NCBI GenBank assembly: GCA_015066785.1
Contig: SVNT01000005.1
Span: forward strand, 124,001-188,000
DNA from: Ruminococcus sp.
GTDB taxonomy: Bacteria > Bacillota > Clostridia > Oscillospirales > Ruminococcaceae
Reading direction: 5' to 3'
DNA: 64,000 bases
The translations under genes and the position numbers were made by a program. Numbering within the stretch: position 1 is the first letter of the stretch; every line of letters starts with the position of its first letter. Shown here piece by piece: positions 1 to 10,937 of this stretch. The notes beneath the pieces are model-generated. The model ran no database searches. It was given only the letters and a program-made list of their open reading frames with translations, and had not been told where the DNA came from.

Positions 1-2
1 CG

Positions 3-326
3 GATATTCTTTCGAAATCGCAGACGCTTTCCCGCATTGCGGCGATAATTCTGCACCATCATGAGCGCTGGGACGGCAAAGGCTATCCCTTCGGAGCAAA
101 GCGTGATGAAATCCCCCTGGGTGCCAGAATTATTGCCGTGTGCGATTCGATTGACGCAATGGCGTCGAAACGCTCGTACAGAAATGCGTTGTCGCTGGAC
201 GAATGCAGAAAAGAAATCGAAAAGAACAAGGGAATTATGTATGACCCTGAAATTGCAGAAAAAGCTCTTGAAAACTGGGAAGAACTCGTCAGCGAATATA
301 AACAGTACCAAAAAGCCTGTGGATGA
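3..326 (+). CDS. HD-GYP domain protein, C-terminal part only
   Basis: The gene runs off the left edge; only about 107 C-terminal residues are visible, read from base 3 without an ATG. The frame holds HHHERWDGKGYP, the GYP signature of HD-GYP cyclic-di-GMP phosphodiesterases, followed by a metal-site segment (IIAVCDSIDAMASKRSYR) and a short helical end. HD-GYP enzymes hydrolyse cyclic di-GMP in the cytoplasm. What precedes the domain (receiver, PAS, GAF) cannot be seen, so the input signal is unknown. The family call is strong; the substrate is inferred from the family. Confidence 0.88.
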   Translation, partial: DILSKSQTLSRIAAIILHHHERWDGKGYPFGAKRDEIPLGARIIAVCDSIDAMASKRSYRNALSLDECRKEIEKNKGIMYDPEIAEKALENWEELVSEYKQYQKACG

Positions 327-343
327 TTCACGGGCTTTTTTTA
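311..343 (+). terminator. Rho-independent terminator of the HD-GYP gene
   Basis: AAAGCC-tGTG pairs with CACgGGCTTT across a short loop, followed by a T run. The hairpin overlaps the stop codon. Confidence 0.75.
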
Positions 344-365
344 TTATGTAAAAAACTGTCGGGTA

Positions 366-394
366 TTGACTTCGGCGCTTTAATGTGTAATAAT
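366..394 (+). promoter_or_regulatory. Sigma-A-type promoter for the acyl-CoA synthetase
   Basis: TTGACT and a TAATAAT -10 region are separated by 16-17 bp, about 35 bases before the start codon of the following gene. Confidence 0.6.
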
Positions 395-428
395 AGAAAG
401 GAACTATATTTTGATAGGAGAAGTGAAA

Positions 429-2063
429 ATGCCTATTACCGAAATACTTGAACAGAACTGCAGAAAATACGGCGAGGATATCGCCCTTGTAGAAATAAAT
501 CCCGAAATCCAGGAAACAAGACGCATCACCTGGAAGGAGTATGAGCTTATCGAGCCGAATACTCTCAGTCACTACCGCCGTGAAATCACATGGAATGTCT
601 TCAACGAAAAGGCAAACCGTTTCGCAAATCTTCTTATGAGCAGGGGAGTGAAGAAGGGCGACAAGGTCGCAATCCTTCTTATGAACTGCCTTGAGTGGCT
701 TCCGATTTATTTCGGAATACTCAAGACGGGAGCTCTCGCAGTGCCGATGAACTTCCGTTATACTTCGGATGAGATAAAATACTGCCTCGACCTTTCGGAA
801 ACGGATGTACTCGTGTTCGGCCCTGAATTTATCGGACGAGTTGAAGAAATCGCAGAGGATATTTCAAAGAACAGACTGCTTTTCTTCGTGGGCGGAAACT
901 GCCCCAGCTTTGCCGAGGATTACGACAGACTTACAGCAAACTGCAGCAGCGTATCGCCCGACATAACAATCACGGACGATGACGATGCGGCTATATATTT
1001 CTCATCGGGAACAACAGGTTTTCCGAAGGCTATACTCCATAATCATATGAGTCTTCTTCACGCCTGCAGGGTTGAGCAGGCACATCACGGACAGACGAAG
1101 GACGATGTCTTCCTCTGCATCCCGCCACTTTATCATACAGGTGCAAAAATGCACTGGTTCGGTTCGTTTCTTGTGGGAGGAAAGGCGGTTCTTCTCCGTG
1201 GTGTAAAGCCGAAGACAATCATCGAAACAGCGTCGGCTGAAAAATGTTCAATCGTATGGCTGCTGGTACCCTGGGCGCAGGATATCCTCGACGCTATCGA
1301 ACGTGGTGAAATAAACCTCGACGAGTATTCGCTCTCACAGTGGAGGCTTATGCATATCGGTGCACAGCCTGTTCCGCCGAGCCTCATAACAAGATGGAAG
1401 AAACACTTCCCCGACCACGAATACGACACGAACTACGGCCTCAGTGAGTCTATCGGCCCCGGTTGTGTTCATCTCGGCGTTGAGAATGTACATAAGGTCG
1501 GAGCTATCGGAAAGGCAGGCTACGGCTGGGAAACAAGAATTGTCGATGAAAACCGCAACGATGTAAAGGCGGGAGAGGTCGGTGAGCTTGCAGTAAAGGG
1601 CCCCGGTGTTATGACCTGCTACTACAACGACGAAAAGGCAACAGCGGAAGTTCTCGCTGACGGCTGGCTTTTTACGGGAGATATGGCGCAGGAGGACGAG
1701 GACGGCTTTATCTTCCTTGTTGACCGAAAGAAAGATGTCATCATTTCAGGCGGAGAAAATCTTTACCCCGTGCAGATTGAGGATTATCTCCGTGCGCACA
1801 ATGCAATAAAGGATGTTGCCGTAATCGGACTTCCCGACAAGCGACTCGGTGAAATTGCGGCGGCAATTATCGAAATCAAGGAAGGCTTCACCTGCACAGA
1901 GGACGAGATAAATTCATTCTGCAACGGGCTTCCGAGATACAAGCGTCCGCATAAGGTTATTTTTGCGGATATTCCGAGAAACCCGACGGGAAAAATCGAA
2001 AAGCCCAAGCTCAGAAAGATTTACTGCGGCGAAAGTCTTGTCGCATCGCAGAACAGAGGATAG
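429..2063 (+). CDS. Acyl-CoA synthetase (AMP-dependent ligase, class I adenylate-forming)
   Basis: This 544-residue cytoplasmic enzyme would activate a carboxylic acid with ATP to an acyl-adenylate and then to the CoA thioester. The P-loop-like signature YFSSGTTGFPKAI lies near residue 200. The hinge region FTGDMAQEDEDGFIFLVDRK and GGENLYPVQIEDYL follow, and NPTGKIEKPKLRK near the C terminus carries the catalytic lysine. Length is normal for FadD-like ligases. I chose the ATG at 429 because GATAGGAG ends eight bases before it; the frame is open upstream to a TTG. The gene is monocistronic, with its own promoter and terminator. Chain length or aromatic specificity cannot be read from the sequence. 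Confidence 0.88.
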   Translation: MPITEILEQNCRKYGEDIALVEINPEIQETRRITWKEYELIEPNTLSHYRREITWNVFNEKANRFANLLMSRGVKKGDKVAILLMNCLEWLPIYFGILKTGALAVPMNFRYTSDEIKYCLDLSETDVLVFGPEFIGRVEEIAEDISKNRLLFFVGGNCPSFAEDYDRLTANCSSVSPDITITDDDDAAIYFSSGTTGFPKAILHNHMSLLHACRVEQAHHGQTKDDVFLCIPPLYHTGAKMHWFGSFLVGGKAVLLRGVKPKTIIETASAEKCSIVWLLVPWAQDILDAIERGEINLDEYSLSQWRLMHIGAQPVPPSLITRWKKHFPDHEYDTNYGLSESIGPGCVHLGVENVHKVGAIGKAGYGWETRIVDENRNDVKAGEVGELAVKGPGVMTCYYNDEKATAEVLADGWLFTGDMAQEDEDGFIFLVDRKKDVIISGGENLYPVQIEDYLRAHNAIKDVAVIGLPDKRLGEIAAAIIEIKEGFTCTEDEINSFCNGLPRYKRPHKVIFADIPRNPTGKIEKPKLRKIYCGESLVASQNRG

Positions 2064-2128
2064 GCGATTCGCACCGCACAAATGAGCAAGGGGAATTTAT
2101 CCGCATACAACAGGATATAATAAAAAAC

Positions 2129-2160
2129 AAGGGTACCGAGTTTATCGTTCGGTACCCTTA
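2129..2160. terminator. Bidirectional terminator shared with tRNA-Leu
   Basis: A perfect 11-bp stem (AAGGGTACCGA / TCGGTACCCTT) has AT-rich tails on both sides, giving a U-rich tail in either direction. It can end the synthetase mRNA on + and the tRNA-Leu transcript on -. Confidence 0.8.
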
Positions 2161-2174
2161 TATTTTGCATTGTA

Positions 2175-2261
2175 TGGTGCCGCTGACGGGACTTGAACCC
2201 GTACGGTATCACTACCAAAGGATTTTAAGTCCTTCGTGTCTGCCGATTTCACCACAGCGGC
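2175..2261 (-). tRNA. tRNA-Leu (anticodon TAA)
   Basis: Read on the minus strand, a seven-base acceptor stem GCCGCTG pairs with CAGCGGC, followed by discriminator A and an encoded CCA. The T-loop is GTTCAAGTC. The anticodon stem AAGGA/TCCTT encloses loop CTTAAAA with anticodon TAA. A long variable arm is present, as expected for a class II leucine tRNA. Confidence 0.97.
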
Positions 2262-2277
2262 GATAAATTGCTAAATA

Positions 2278-2306
2278 AGTATACCCGATTATGTGCAAAA
2301 AGTCAA
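2278..2306 (-). promoter_or_regulatory. Promoter of tRNA-Leu(TAA)
   Basis: On the minus strand TTGACT and TATACT are separated by exactly 17 bp, a short distance upstream of the tRNA. Confidence 0.75.
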
Positions 2307-2375
2307 TGGAGGCGTACGAAATTAGCAAATCTGTACAAAATATTTGAGCGTTTTGTAGAAAAGTCATAAAAATAA

Positions 2376-2404
2376 TTGATTTTATTATTGCTATTTGTTA
2401 TAAT
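2376..2404 (+). promoter_or_regulatory. Promoter of the ATP synthase operon
   Basis: TTGATT, a 17-bp spacer and TATAAT lie in an AT-rich stretch 55 bases before the first gene of the operon. Confidence 0.7.
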
Positions 2405-2458
2405 TTAATTTGATTATTAATGTTTTAAATATGTGTATTTTCTCCATGGAGGTATTTT

Positions 2459-2725
2459 GTGAATAAGCTATTCAACGCACTCAGATACTTCTATTTCGGG
2501 CTTCAGTTTGCAGTCGGCATAGTGGCGCCGTTTGTGATATGCCTTTTTCTTGCAGGCTGGCTGAAATCACGCTTCGGCTTCGGCAACTGGATTACCATAG
2601 TCGCTATTATTGTCGCATTCGTGTTTATGGTTTCCGATGTCTATGCGATGGGGAAGATGTTCCTTGAAATGCTCACCAAAAAGAATGGAAGTGATAAACC
2701 CGATGAGCAGAATGGTAAGAGATGA
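2459..2725 (+). CDS. atpZ: AtpZ/AtpI-type small membrane protein
   Basis: This 88-residue protein has two hydrophobic segments (about residues 14-33 and 43-63) and a charged C terminus. Size, topology and position at the head of the ATP synthase operon fit AtpZ, a small membrane partner proposed to help Mg2+ uptake or c-ring assembly. The GTG start follows GGAGG by six bases and the gene overlaps the next one by 23 bases, so the two are probably co-translated. The name rests largely on context. Confidence 0.7.
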   Translation: MNKLFNALRYFYFGLQFAVGIVAPFVICLFLAGWLKSRFGFGNWITIVAIIVAFVFMVSDVYAMGKMFLEMLTKKNGSDKPDEQNGKR

Positions 2726-3101
2726 ACTGAAGGGCATACTCCCTTATGTGCTTGCCATTGATGCAGTGGCTTATCTTGTGTCGTTCATCTTTCTCGGCGT
2801 GAACTACGAAATGGCACTTGGTCTTATCCTCGGAAGTATCCTTCTGCTTGTCAATATGGCACTGTTGGGAGGGCATTCCGAACAGGCGATAAATCTCTAT
2901 CGCCTTACGGGAGATGTATCAAGGGCAAAACGAAAAATGGCAATGAGTTATGCGATACGCTCGGTAATTCTTGCCGCAGCATTATTCTGTTCACTTAAAC
3001 TGGATTTTTTGAATACTGTCGGGGTTATGCTCCCGTTTTTGTATCCGAAACCCGTTTATATGATAAAAACCTTTATTTCTGACAAAAAGGAGGGAAAGTA
3101 A
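2703..3101 (+). CDS. atpI: ATP synthase subunit I-like protein
   Basis: A 132-residue protein with four predicted membrane segments, matching the AtpI family, which acts in c-ring assembly of F-type ATP synthases. I start at ATG 2703, inside the end of the previous gene, preceded by GGAAGTG; an ATG at 2712 is also possible. It ends two bases before atpB. The protein is poorly conserved in general, so the call depends on hydrophobicity and position. Confidence 0.72.
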   Translation: MSRMVRDELKGILPYVLAIDAVAYLVSFIFLGVNYEMALGLILGSILLLVNMALLGGHSEQAINLYRLTGDVSRAKRKMAMSYAIRSVILAAALFCSLKLDFLNTVGVMLPFLYPKPVYMIKTFISDKKEGK

Positions 3102-3103
3102 AT

Positions 3104-4182
<1,079 letters not shown>

Positions 4183-4222
4183 GGAAAATTTCTGCAAACT
4201 AAAGAAATAGGAGGGTGATACC

Positions 4223-4723
4223 TTGGGTAATATGGGTTTCTTATCAATTGATGTCACCACGATTATAGGTACACTTTTGAATACCCTTATATTGTTCCTG
4301 GTTATTCGCAAGTTCCTTTTCGGAAGAGTCAACGCTATCCTTGAGGAAAGACAGAAATATGTCGAAACCACCTACGAGGAAGCCGACAACGCAAAAGCTG
4401 AGGCTGCCGCACTCGAAGAGGAATACACGAAGAAGCTCCAGACAGCGAAGGAAGAATCTGCGGAAATCGTGAGAAATGCAACACAGAAGGCAAATATCCG
4501 TTCCGAAGAAATCATATCCGCCGCAAAGACGGAGGCTGCAGGAATTATCTCTAAGGCTAATGAAGATATCGAGCGTGAGAAAAAGCACGCTCTCAACCAG
4601 ATTAAAGATGAAATTTCCGACATTGCGATTGCAGTTGCCACAAAGGTAGTTGAAAAGGAAATCAGCGAAAAGGACAACGAAAAGCTCATCTCGGATTTCA
4701 TTGCAAATGTGGGTGAATTATAA
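4223..4723 (+). CDS. atpF: F0F1 ATP synthase subunit b
   Basis: Peripheral stalk subunit: one N-terminal membrane helix (about residues 8-30) followed by a long charged coiled coil to residue 166. The TTG start is five bases after GAGGGTG; an ATG three codons later lies too far from that site. The stop overlaps the atpH start in TAATG, which suggests translational coupling between the two stalk subunits. Confidence 0.93.
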   Translation: MGNMGFLSIDVTTIIGTLLNTLILFLVIRKFLFGRVNAILEERQKYVETTYEEADNAKAEAAALEEEYTKKLQTAKEESAEIVRNATQKANIRSEEIISAAKTEAAGIISKANEDIEREKKHALNQIKDEISDIAIAVATKVVEKEISEKDNEKLISDFIANVGEL

Positions 4724-5265
4724 TGGCGGGCGCTGTTGCAAAGGCATACTCCGATGCCCTTTTCCAAGTCGGAGTTGAGGAAAACTGTCTTGACAAGCTC
4801 TGCGATGAAATCGACGGACTTGCAAAGATAGCAGAAAGTACCCCCGAGCTTATAAAGCTGTTTACCGCACCGACAATTTCCGTGAAGGAGAAGAATGACT
4901 CCGCAGAGAGAATTTTCGGTGAATCGCTTTCCGGATATGCGATGAATTTCATCAGGGTGCTGATAGAAAAAAATCGTTTCGGACATATCGGAAAAATTTC
5001 CGAAGAGCTCAGAAAAAGCTACAACGAATACAGCGGAATCGTTGAGGTTACGGTAACTACCGCAACACCTCTCAGCGACGCACTCCGCACAAAGCTCGTT
5101 GAAAAGCTCACAACAGTAACGGGAAAGAAAATCAGCCTTGTTGAAAAGGTTGACGAATCCATCATCGGAGGGATTGTTCTTTCCTACGGAAATACACAGA
5201 TGGATTCTAGTATCAGGTCAAGAATTGACGGAATACACGCACAGATTAAATCTGTGATTGCTTAA
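4723..5265 (+). CDS. atpH: F0F1 ATP synthase subunit delta
   Basis: A 180-residue soluble stalk subunit that ties subunit b to the top of the alpha/beta hexamer. The N-terminal domain is helical (KAYSDALFQVG, the usual opening) and the C-terminal part has GGIVLSYGNTQMDSSIRSR, close to the conserved family ending. It starts inside the stop of atpF and is followed 30 bases later by atpA. Confidence 0.94.
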   Translation: MAGAVAKAYSDALFQVGVEENCLDKLCDEIDGLAKIAESTPELIKLFTAPTISVKEKNDSAERIFGESLSGYAMNFIRVLIEKNRFGHIGKISEELRKSYNEYSGIVEVTVTTATPLSDALRTKLVEKLTTVTGKKISLVEKVDESIIGGIVLSYGNTQMDSSIRSRIDGIHAQIKSVIA

Positions 5266-5295
5266 CACATATTATAACTGGAAGGTGTGAAAGAA

Positions 5296-6813
5296 TTGAA
5301 TTTACGCCCAGACGAAATTACCGGCCTTATAAAGCAGGAAATCAAAAATTACAATTCCAGGATTGAAAATACCGATGTCGGAACAGTCGTAACTGTCGGA
5401 GACGGTATTGCAAATATCCACGGACTTGAAAAATGTATGTCTAACGAACTTCTCGAATTTGAGAATGGCGTATACGGAATGGCGCTCAATCTCGAGCAGG
5501 AATTCGTAGGTGCGGTTCTTCTCGGAAGCGACAAGGAAATCAAGGAAGGCGACACAGTAAAGCGTACAGGCAAAATCGTGTCGGTACCTGTCGGAGATGA
5601 CCTCCTCGGACGAGTAGTAAACGCCCTCGGACAGCCTATCGACGGAAAGGGTGCAATCCTCTCAAACGAAACAAAGCCGATTGAAAGAATCGCCCCCGGT
5701 ATCATCACAAGAAAGTCTGTAAATGTTCCTCTTCAGACGGGAATAAAGGCTATCGACTCGATGATTCCTATCGGTCGTGGACAGCGTGAGCTTATCATCG
5801 GTGACCGTCAGACAGGTAAGACGGCAATTGCCCTCGATACAATCATCAACCAGAAGGGCAAGGATGTAATCTGTATCTATGTCGCAATCGGACAGAAGCG
5901 TTCAACTGTTGCGAATGTTGTTGAAACTCTTGAAAAGAACGGCGCTATGGAATACACAATCATAGTATCCGCTACCGCTTCGGAGCTTGCACCGCTTCAG
6001 TACATCGCTCCCTACTCAGGTTGCGCTATGGGTGAATACTTTATGGAAAAGGGCAAGGATGTACTCTGCGTGTACGATGACCTTTCAAAGCACGCAGTAG
6101 CTTACCGTACACTCTCGCTCCTCCTCAAGAGACCGCCCGGACGTGAAGCTTATCCCGGAGATGTATTCTATCTCCACTCAAGACTCCTTGAAAGAGCTTG
6201 TAACCTCAACGAAGATTACGGCGGAGGGTCACTCACAGCACTCCCCATTATCGAAACACAGGCGGGAGACGTATCAGCATACATCCCGACGAATGTAATT
6301 TCAATCACAGACGGTCAGATATTCCTCGAAACAGACCTTTTCAATTCAGGTGTAAGACCTGCCGTTAACCCCGGTATCTCGGTATCACGAGTTGGTGGTA
6401 ATGCGCAGATCAAGGCAATGAAGAAGGTTTCGGGTTCGCTCAAGCTGACATATTCGCAGTATCGTGAGTTGCAGTCGTTCTCACAGTTCGGCTCCGACCT
6501 CGACGCTGACACAAAGGCAAGCCTTGCAAAGGGTGAGCGTGTGGTTGAAGTTCTCAAGCAGGGAAGAAACTCTCCCCTTACAGTAGAGCATCAGGTGCTT
6601 ATCATCTATGCGGTAACAAACGATTACCTCAAGAATGTTCCTGTTGACCTTATAGCTGATTATCAGGACGAATTGTTCGCTTATATCGACGAATCGCACC
6701 CTGACGTCATCTCGGGCATTACCGAGAAGAAGGAACTTACTCCCGAACTCGAAGAGGCTGTAAAGAATGCAGTTACAGAGTTCACAGACAAGTTCATCAG
6801 AGAAAGAGTATAA
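5296..6813 (+). CDS. atpA: F0F1 ATP synthase subunit alpha
   Basis: Non-catalytic nucleotide-binding subunit of F1, 505 residues. Walker A is GDRQTGKT (169-176); SISRVGGNA carries the arginine that reaches the catalytic site of beta. I chose TTG 5296 (MNLRPDEI), ten bases after GGAAGG, because family members begin this way. The GTG at 5287 almost touches the ribosome-binding site and is less likely. Confidence 0.96.
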   Translation: MNLRPDEITGLIKQEIKNYNSRIENTDVGTVVTVGDGIANIHGLEKCMSNELLEFENGVYGMALNLEQEFVGAVLLGSDKEIKEGDTVKRTGKIVSVPVGDDLLGRVVNALGQPIDGKGAILSNETKPIERIAPGIITRKSVNVPLQTGIKAIDSMIPIGRGQRELIIGDRQTGKTAIALDTIINQKGKDVICIYVAIGQKRSTVANVVETLEKNGAMEYTIIVSATASELAPLQYIAPYSGCAMGEYFMEKGKDVLCVYDDLSKHAVAYRTLSLLLKRPPGREAYPGDVFYLHSRLLERACNLNEDYGGGSLTALPIIETQAGDVSAYIPTNVISITDGQIFLETDLFNSGVRPAVNPGISVSRVGGNAQIKAMKKVSGSLKLTYSQYRELQSFSQFGSDLDADTKASLAKGERVVEVLKQGRNSPLTVEHQVLIIYAVTNDYLKNVPVDLIADYQDELFAYIDESHPDVISGITEKKELTPELEEAVKNAVTEFTDKFIRERV

Positions 6814-6846
6814 CCGAAACTATTTTAATTGAGGTGAGAAAACCGC

Positions 6847-7713
6847 ATGGCAGCTAATATGAAGGAAATCAAACGCCGTATAAAGAGCGTTGAGTCCACA
6901 ATGCAGATAACCAAAGCCATGGAGCTGGTTGCCTCGTCAAAGCTGCGTAAAGCGAAGGAACGTGCCGACAGAGCGAAACCGTTTTTCGATACCTTGTACG
7001 GAACAATGTGCGAGATAGTTGATAACACGGGAACATTATCTTCGGCATATATGAAAAAGCGTGACATAAACTGTGTGGCGCTTATAGTAATTGCGGGTGA
7101 CCGAGGACTTGCGGGAGGGTTCAACTCCAACAACCTCAAGCTCGCATACGCAAGAGCAAAGGAAATCGCTGCCGAGGGCAAGACGGTGAAAATTGTTGCC
7201 ATCGGAAAGAAATCAGCGGAATTCTTTGAAAAGCGTGAATTTGAAGTGCTGAAAAAATACATCGACGTCGCAGAAACGATGACAATATACACGGCGATGG
7301 ATATTGTCTCCGACCTTATAATGTACTATACGGACGAAATATGCGACGCAGTTGAGATTTTCTATACTTCGTTCCTTTCCACGCTCACGCAGGAAGTAAA
7401 AACGCTTCCGCTTCTTCCCTTTGAAATCAAGAAGAACGAAAGCGGAAAGCCTACCGTCAAGACCGAATACGAACCCTCTCCCGAGGCGGTATTCGACAGG
7501 ATAGTTCCCGAGTATCTTACGGGTATCCTCTACGGTGCGGTGGTAGACAGCTTTGCGGCAGAGCAGGCAGCGAGAAGAACTGCTATGGAGTCTGCAACGG
7601 ACAATGCGGGAGACATCATTGCCGACCTTTCACTCTTGTACAACCGTGCAAGACAGTCGTCAATCACTTCCGAAATTATAGATATTATAGGCGGAGCGCA
7701 AGCTCAATCATAA
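6847..7713 (+). CDS. atpG: F0F1 ATP synthase subunit gamma
   Basis: Central rotor shaft of F1, 288 residues. The N-terminal coiled-coil helix (MKEIKRRIKSVESTMQITKA) and C-terminal helix (NRARQSSITSEIIDIIGGA) are the two conserved ends; the middle is the Rossmann-like foot containing AGDRGLAGGFN. The start has GAGGTGA upstream. Between atpA and atpD in the standard order. Confidence 0.96.
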   Translation: MAANMKEIKRRIKSVESTMQITKAMELVASSKLRKAKERADRAKPFFDTLYGTMCEIVDNTGTLSSAYMKKRDINCVALIVIAGDRGLAGGFNSNNLKLAYARAKEIAAEGKTVKIVAIGKKSAEFFEKREFEVLKKYIDVAETMTIYTAMDIVSDLIMYYTDEICDAVEIFYTSFLSTLTQEVKTLPLLPFEIKKNESGKPTVKTEYEPSPEAVFDRIVPEYLTGILYGAVVDSFAAEQAARRTAMESATDNAGDIIADLSLLYNRARQSSITSEIIDIIGGAQAQS

Positions 7714-7718
7714 ATTAA

Positions 7719-9134
<1,416 letters not shown>

Positions 9135-9148
9135 GAGGAGGGACTTTT

Positions 9149-9562
9149 ATGGCTACTCCTTTCAAGTTGAAAATCATCACTCCCGACAAGACTTTTTTTG
9201 AGGGGGAGACCGAAAATGTAATCGTCCGAACAACAGAGGGCGACATCGGTATACTTGCAGGACATATCAACTATGCCGCATCGCTGCCGTCAGGTCCTAT
9301 CAAAGTGAAAATGGACGATGGGAATTACAGACTCGCCGCAATTTCGGGCGGAGTGCTGAAAATCTCCAAAGAAGGCACAGTAATCATTGCAAGGGCTATC
9401 GAATGGGGCAGTGAAATCGACCTTGAGCATGCAAGGCGCTCCGAAGAGGACGCACGCCGTCGTATGCAGGAAAGCAAGGGCAAGAGCAACGCTGAATTCG
9501 AGCGTGCAAGAATGAAACTGATGCGTGCACTCAACAGAATTGATGTTGCACAGAAAATGTAA
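9149..9562 (+). CDS. atpC: F0F1 ATP synthase subunit epsilon
   Basis: Rotor subunit that joins gamma to the c ring and can inhibit hydrolysis. The N-terminal beta sandwich (residues 1-85, with TTEGDIGILAGH) is followed by a two-helix C-terminal domain rich in Arg and Glu, so the inhibitory helix is present. The protein is 137 residues, full length, and ends the operon just before a strong hairpin. Confidence 0.94.
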   Translation: MATPFKLKIITPDKTFFEGETENVIVRTTEGDIGILAGHINYAASLPSGPIKVKMDDGNYRLAAISGGVLKISKEGTVIIARAIEWGSEIDLEHARRSEEDARRRMQESKGKSNAEFERARMKLMRALNRIDVAQKM

Positions 9563-9567
9563 AAGAA

Positions 9568-9606
9568 AACCGCCGTGTCGCAAGTTACGATACGGCGGTT
9601 ATTTCA
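9568..9606. terminator. Terminator of the ATP synthase operon
   Basis: AACCGCCGT pairs with ACGGCGGTT over a 15-base loop that itself pairs partly. It lies between atpC and the convergent radical-SAM gene, whose stop codon touches the right arm, so it may serve both strands. Confidence 0.7.
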
Positions 9607-10312
9607 TTGGTATATACTGATTTAAAATCCATTTTGACCACGCAATTTCATTTTCTGAAGGCGGGTCGGTGTTTATCAGCTTTGAGTTAAGGCCCAGCAT
9701 CGCCCAGCGTGGCAGTCCCTTTTTGTGATACGGAATAAGCTCAAGTCTTTTCACGCAGGAATACACGCTTATTGCAGAGCCTAACTGACGGAGCTTTTCC
9801 TCACTCATTGTATACCCCGGGAGAAGGACGTATCTCGCAAGCACGGGTTTTTGTATTGCCTCGCAGTAGTCGAAGGTGTCAATCAGGTTGAAGTTGTCAA
9901 ATCCCGTGAGAACTTCGCAGTCGGTCTTGTCCATATCCTTTATGTTGAGAACGACCATGTCGGAGGCTTTTATTGCCTCTCTCGACGCCTCTATCGGTAC
10001 AGATGCAGGAGTATCGATGGCGGTTATGTATCCGATGTTGTGCGCCGCCTCAATCAGCGTGCGGCAGAATTCGGGCTGCAGCAACGGCTCGCCACCCGTG
10101 ATGGTAAGTCTGCCGTGACTGTACATTCTCATATCCTTGATGATTTCCGATACAGCAACCTCACGTCCGTCACCGATAAGCCATGTCCCCGGATTGTCGC
10201 AGTAAAGACAACGCAGAGGACAGCCCTGCATAGTGACGACATAGCTTGCGGAATTTCCCGTTTCGGAAAGACTTCCGTCAAAGCCGTTTATTCTTCCGAT
10301 AATATCTCTCAT
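9599..10312 (-). CDS. Radical SAM protein, pyruvate formate-lyase activase-like
   Basis: 237 residues with the radical-SAM cluster motif MQGCPLRCLYCDNP (C31, C35, C38) and GGEP (73-76) for SAM binding. CDNPGTW resembles the CHNPDTW of glycyl-radical-enzyme activases, which abstract hydrogen from a backbone glycine. The usual FGTVDGPG block is absent: the N terminus reads RINGFDGSLSETGNSASYVV. No glycyl radical enzyme is nearby. The start at 10312 (GGAAGGA upstream) lies four bases after the dCMP deaminase stop, so the two genes form an operon. The partner protein is unknown. Confidence 0.72.
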   Translation of the reverse strand: MRDIIGRINGFDGSLSETGNSASYVVTMQGCPLRCLYCDNPGTWLIGDGREVAVSEIIKDMRMYSHGRLTITGGEPLLQPEFCRTLIEAAHNIGYITAIDTPASVPIEASREAIKASDMVVLNIKDMDKTDCEVLTGFDNFNLIDTFDYCEAIQKPVLARYVLLPGYTMSEEKLRQLGSAISVYSCVKRLELIPYHKKGLPRWAMLGLNSKLINTDPPSENEIAWSKWILNQYIPMK

Positions 10313-10316
10313 TCTG

Positions 10317-10805
10317 TCAATATCCTTCCGAGCCGTTGATGGACTCGTCGTTTTCAATCCATGTTCTTACTTCTATTACCTTGAATTCGGTTTTCGTTTC
10401 TCTTACGACAACCCTTTCAATTCCTGCGTTGATAATCATTCTCTTGCAGAGTGAACAAGGCTCTACATCGCCGCATAACTCTCCCGTTTTGGCGTCGTGA
10501 CAGGCAAGATAAATTGTTGCGCCTATCATTGCGGAGCGTGGTGCGGAGATAATAGCGTTCTGTTCGGCGTGTACCGAACGGCAGAGCTCGTACCTCTGTC
10601 CTCTGGGGATATTCAGCTTTTCACGGGTGCAGGTTCCGAGGTCTACGCAGTTTGCACGTCCTCTGGGAGCGCCGACATATCCCGTGGATACGATTTCGTC
10701 GTTGTTTACGATAATTGCACCGAATTTTCTTCTTAGGCAGGTTCCTCTTTCGAGAACAGCCTCTGCTATGTCAAGATAGTAATTTGTCTTGTCTATACGA
10801 GCCAT
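10317..10805 (-). CDS. dCMP deaminase family protein (ComEB-like)
   Basis: 162-residue zinc deaminase that would convert dCMP to dUMP for dTTP synthesis. The catalytic HAE is H79-A-E81, and PCSLC supplies zinc ligands C117 and C120. The cysteine-rich insert between the first helix and HAE (C53, C59, C75) is typical of dCMP deaminases with an extra metal site. GGAGGGG precedes the ATG. It is the first gene of a two-gene operon with the radical-SAM protein. ComEB is the B. subtilis homologue; no competence gene is nearby. Confidence 0.88.
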   Translation of the reverse strand: MARIDKTNYYLDIAEAVLERGTCLRRKFGAIIVNNDEIVSTGYVGAPRGRANCVDLGTCTREKLNIPRGQRYELCRSVHAEQNAIISAPRSAMIGATIYLACHDAKTGELCGDVEPCSLCKRMIINAGIERVVVRETKTEFKVIEVRTWIENDESINGSEGY

Positions 10806-10838
10806 AATACCCCTCCGTATCAGGATTAATATATTATA

Positions 10839-10867
10839 AATATAACATTTTCCGAGGGGTTTTGCAA
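10839..10867 (-). promoter_or_regulatory. Promoter of the dCMP deaminase operon
   Basis: On the minus strand TTGCAA and TATATT are separated by 17 bp. It is back-to-back with the rsmA promoter, only four bases apart. Confidence 0.65.
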
Positions 10868-10871
10868 TACC

Positions 10872-10900
10872 TTTACAATTTTTCAGTGGCGTGATATACT
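10872..10900 (+). promoter_or_regulatory. Promoter of rsmA
   Basis: TTTACA and TATACT with a 17-bp spacer, about 38 bases before the rsmA start. Confidence 0.65.
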
Positions 10901-10937
10901 GATAAAGGTTTATTTTTCAGGAAATGAGGGTAATCAT

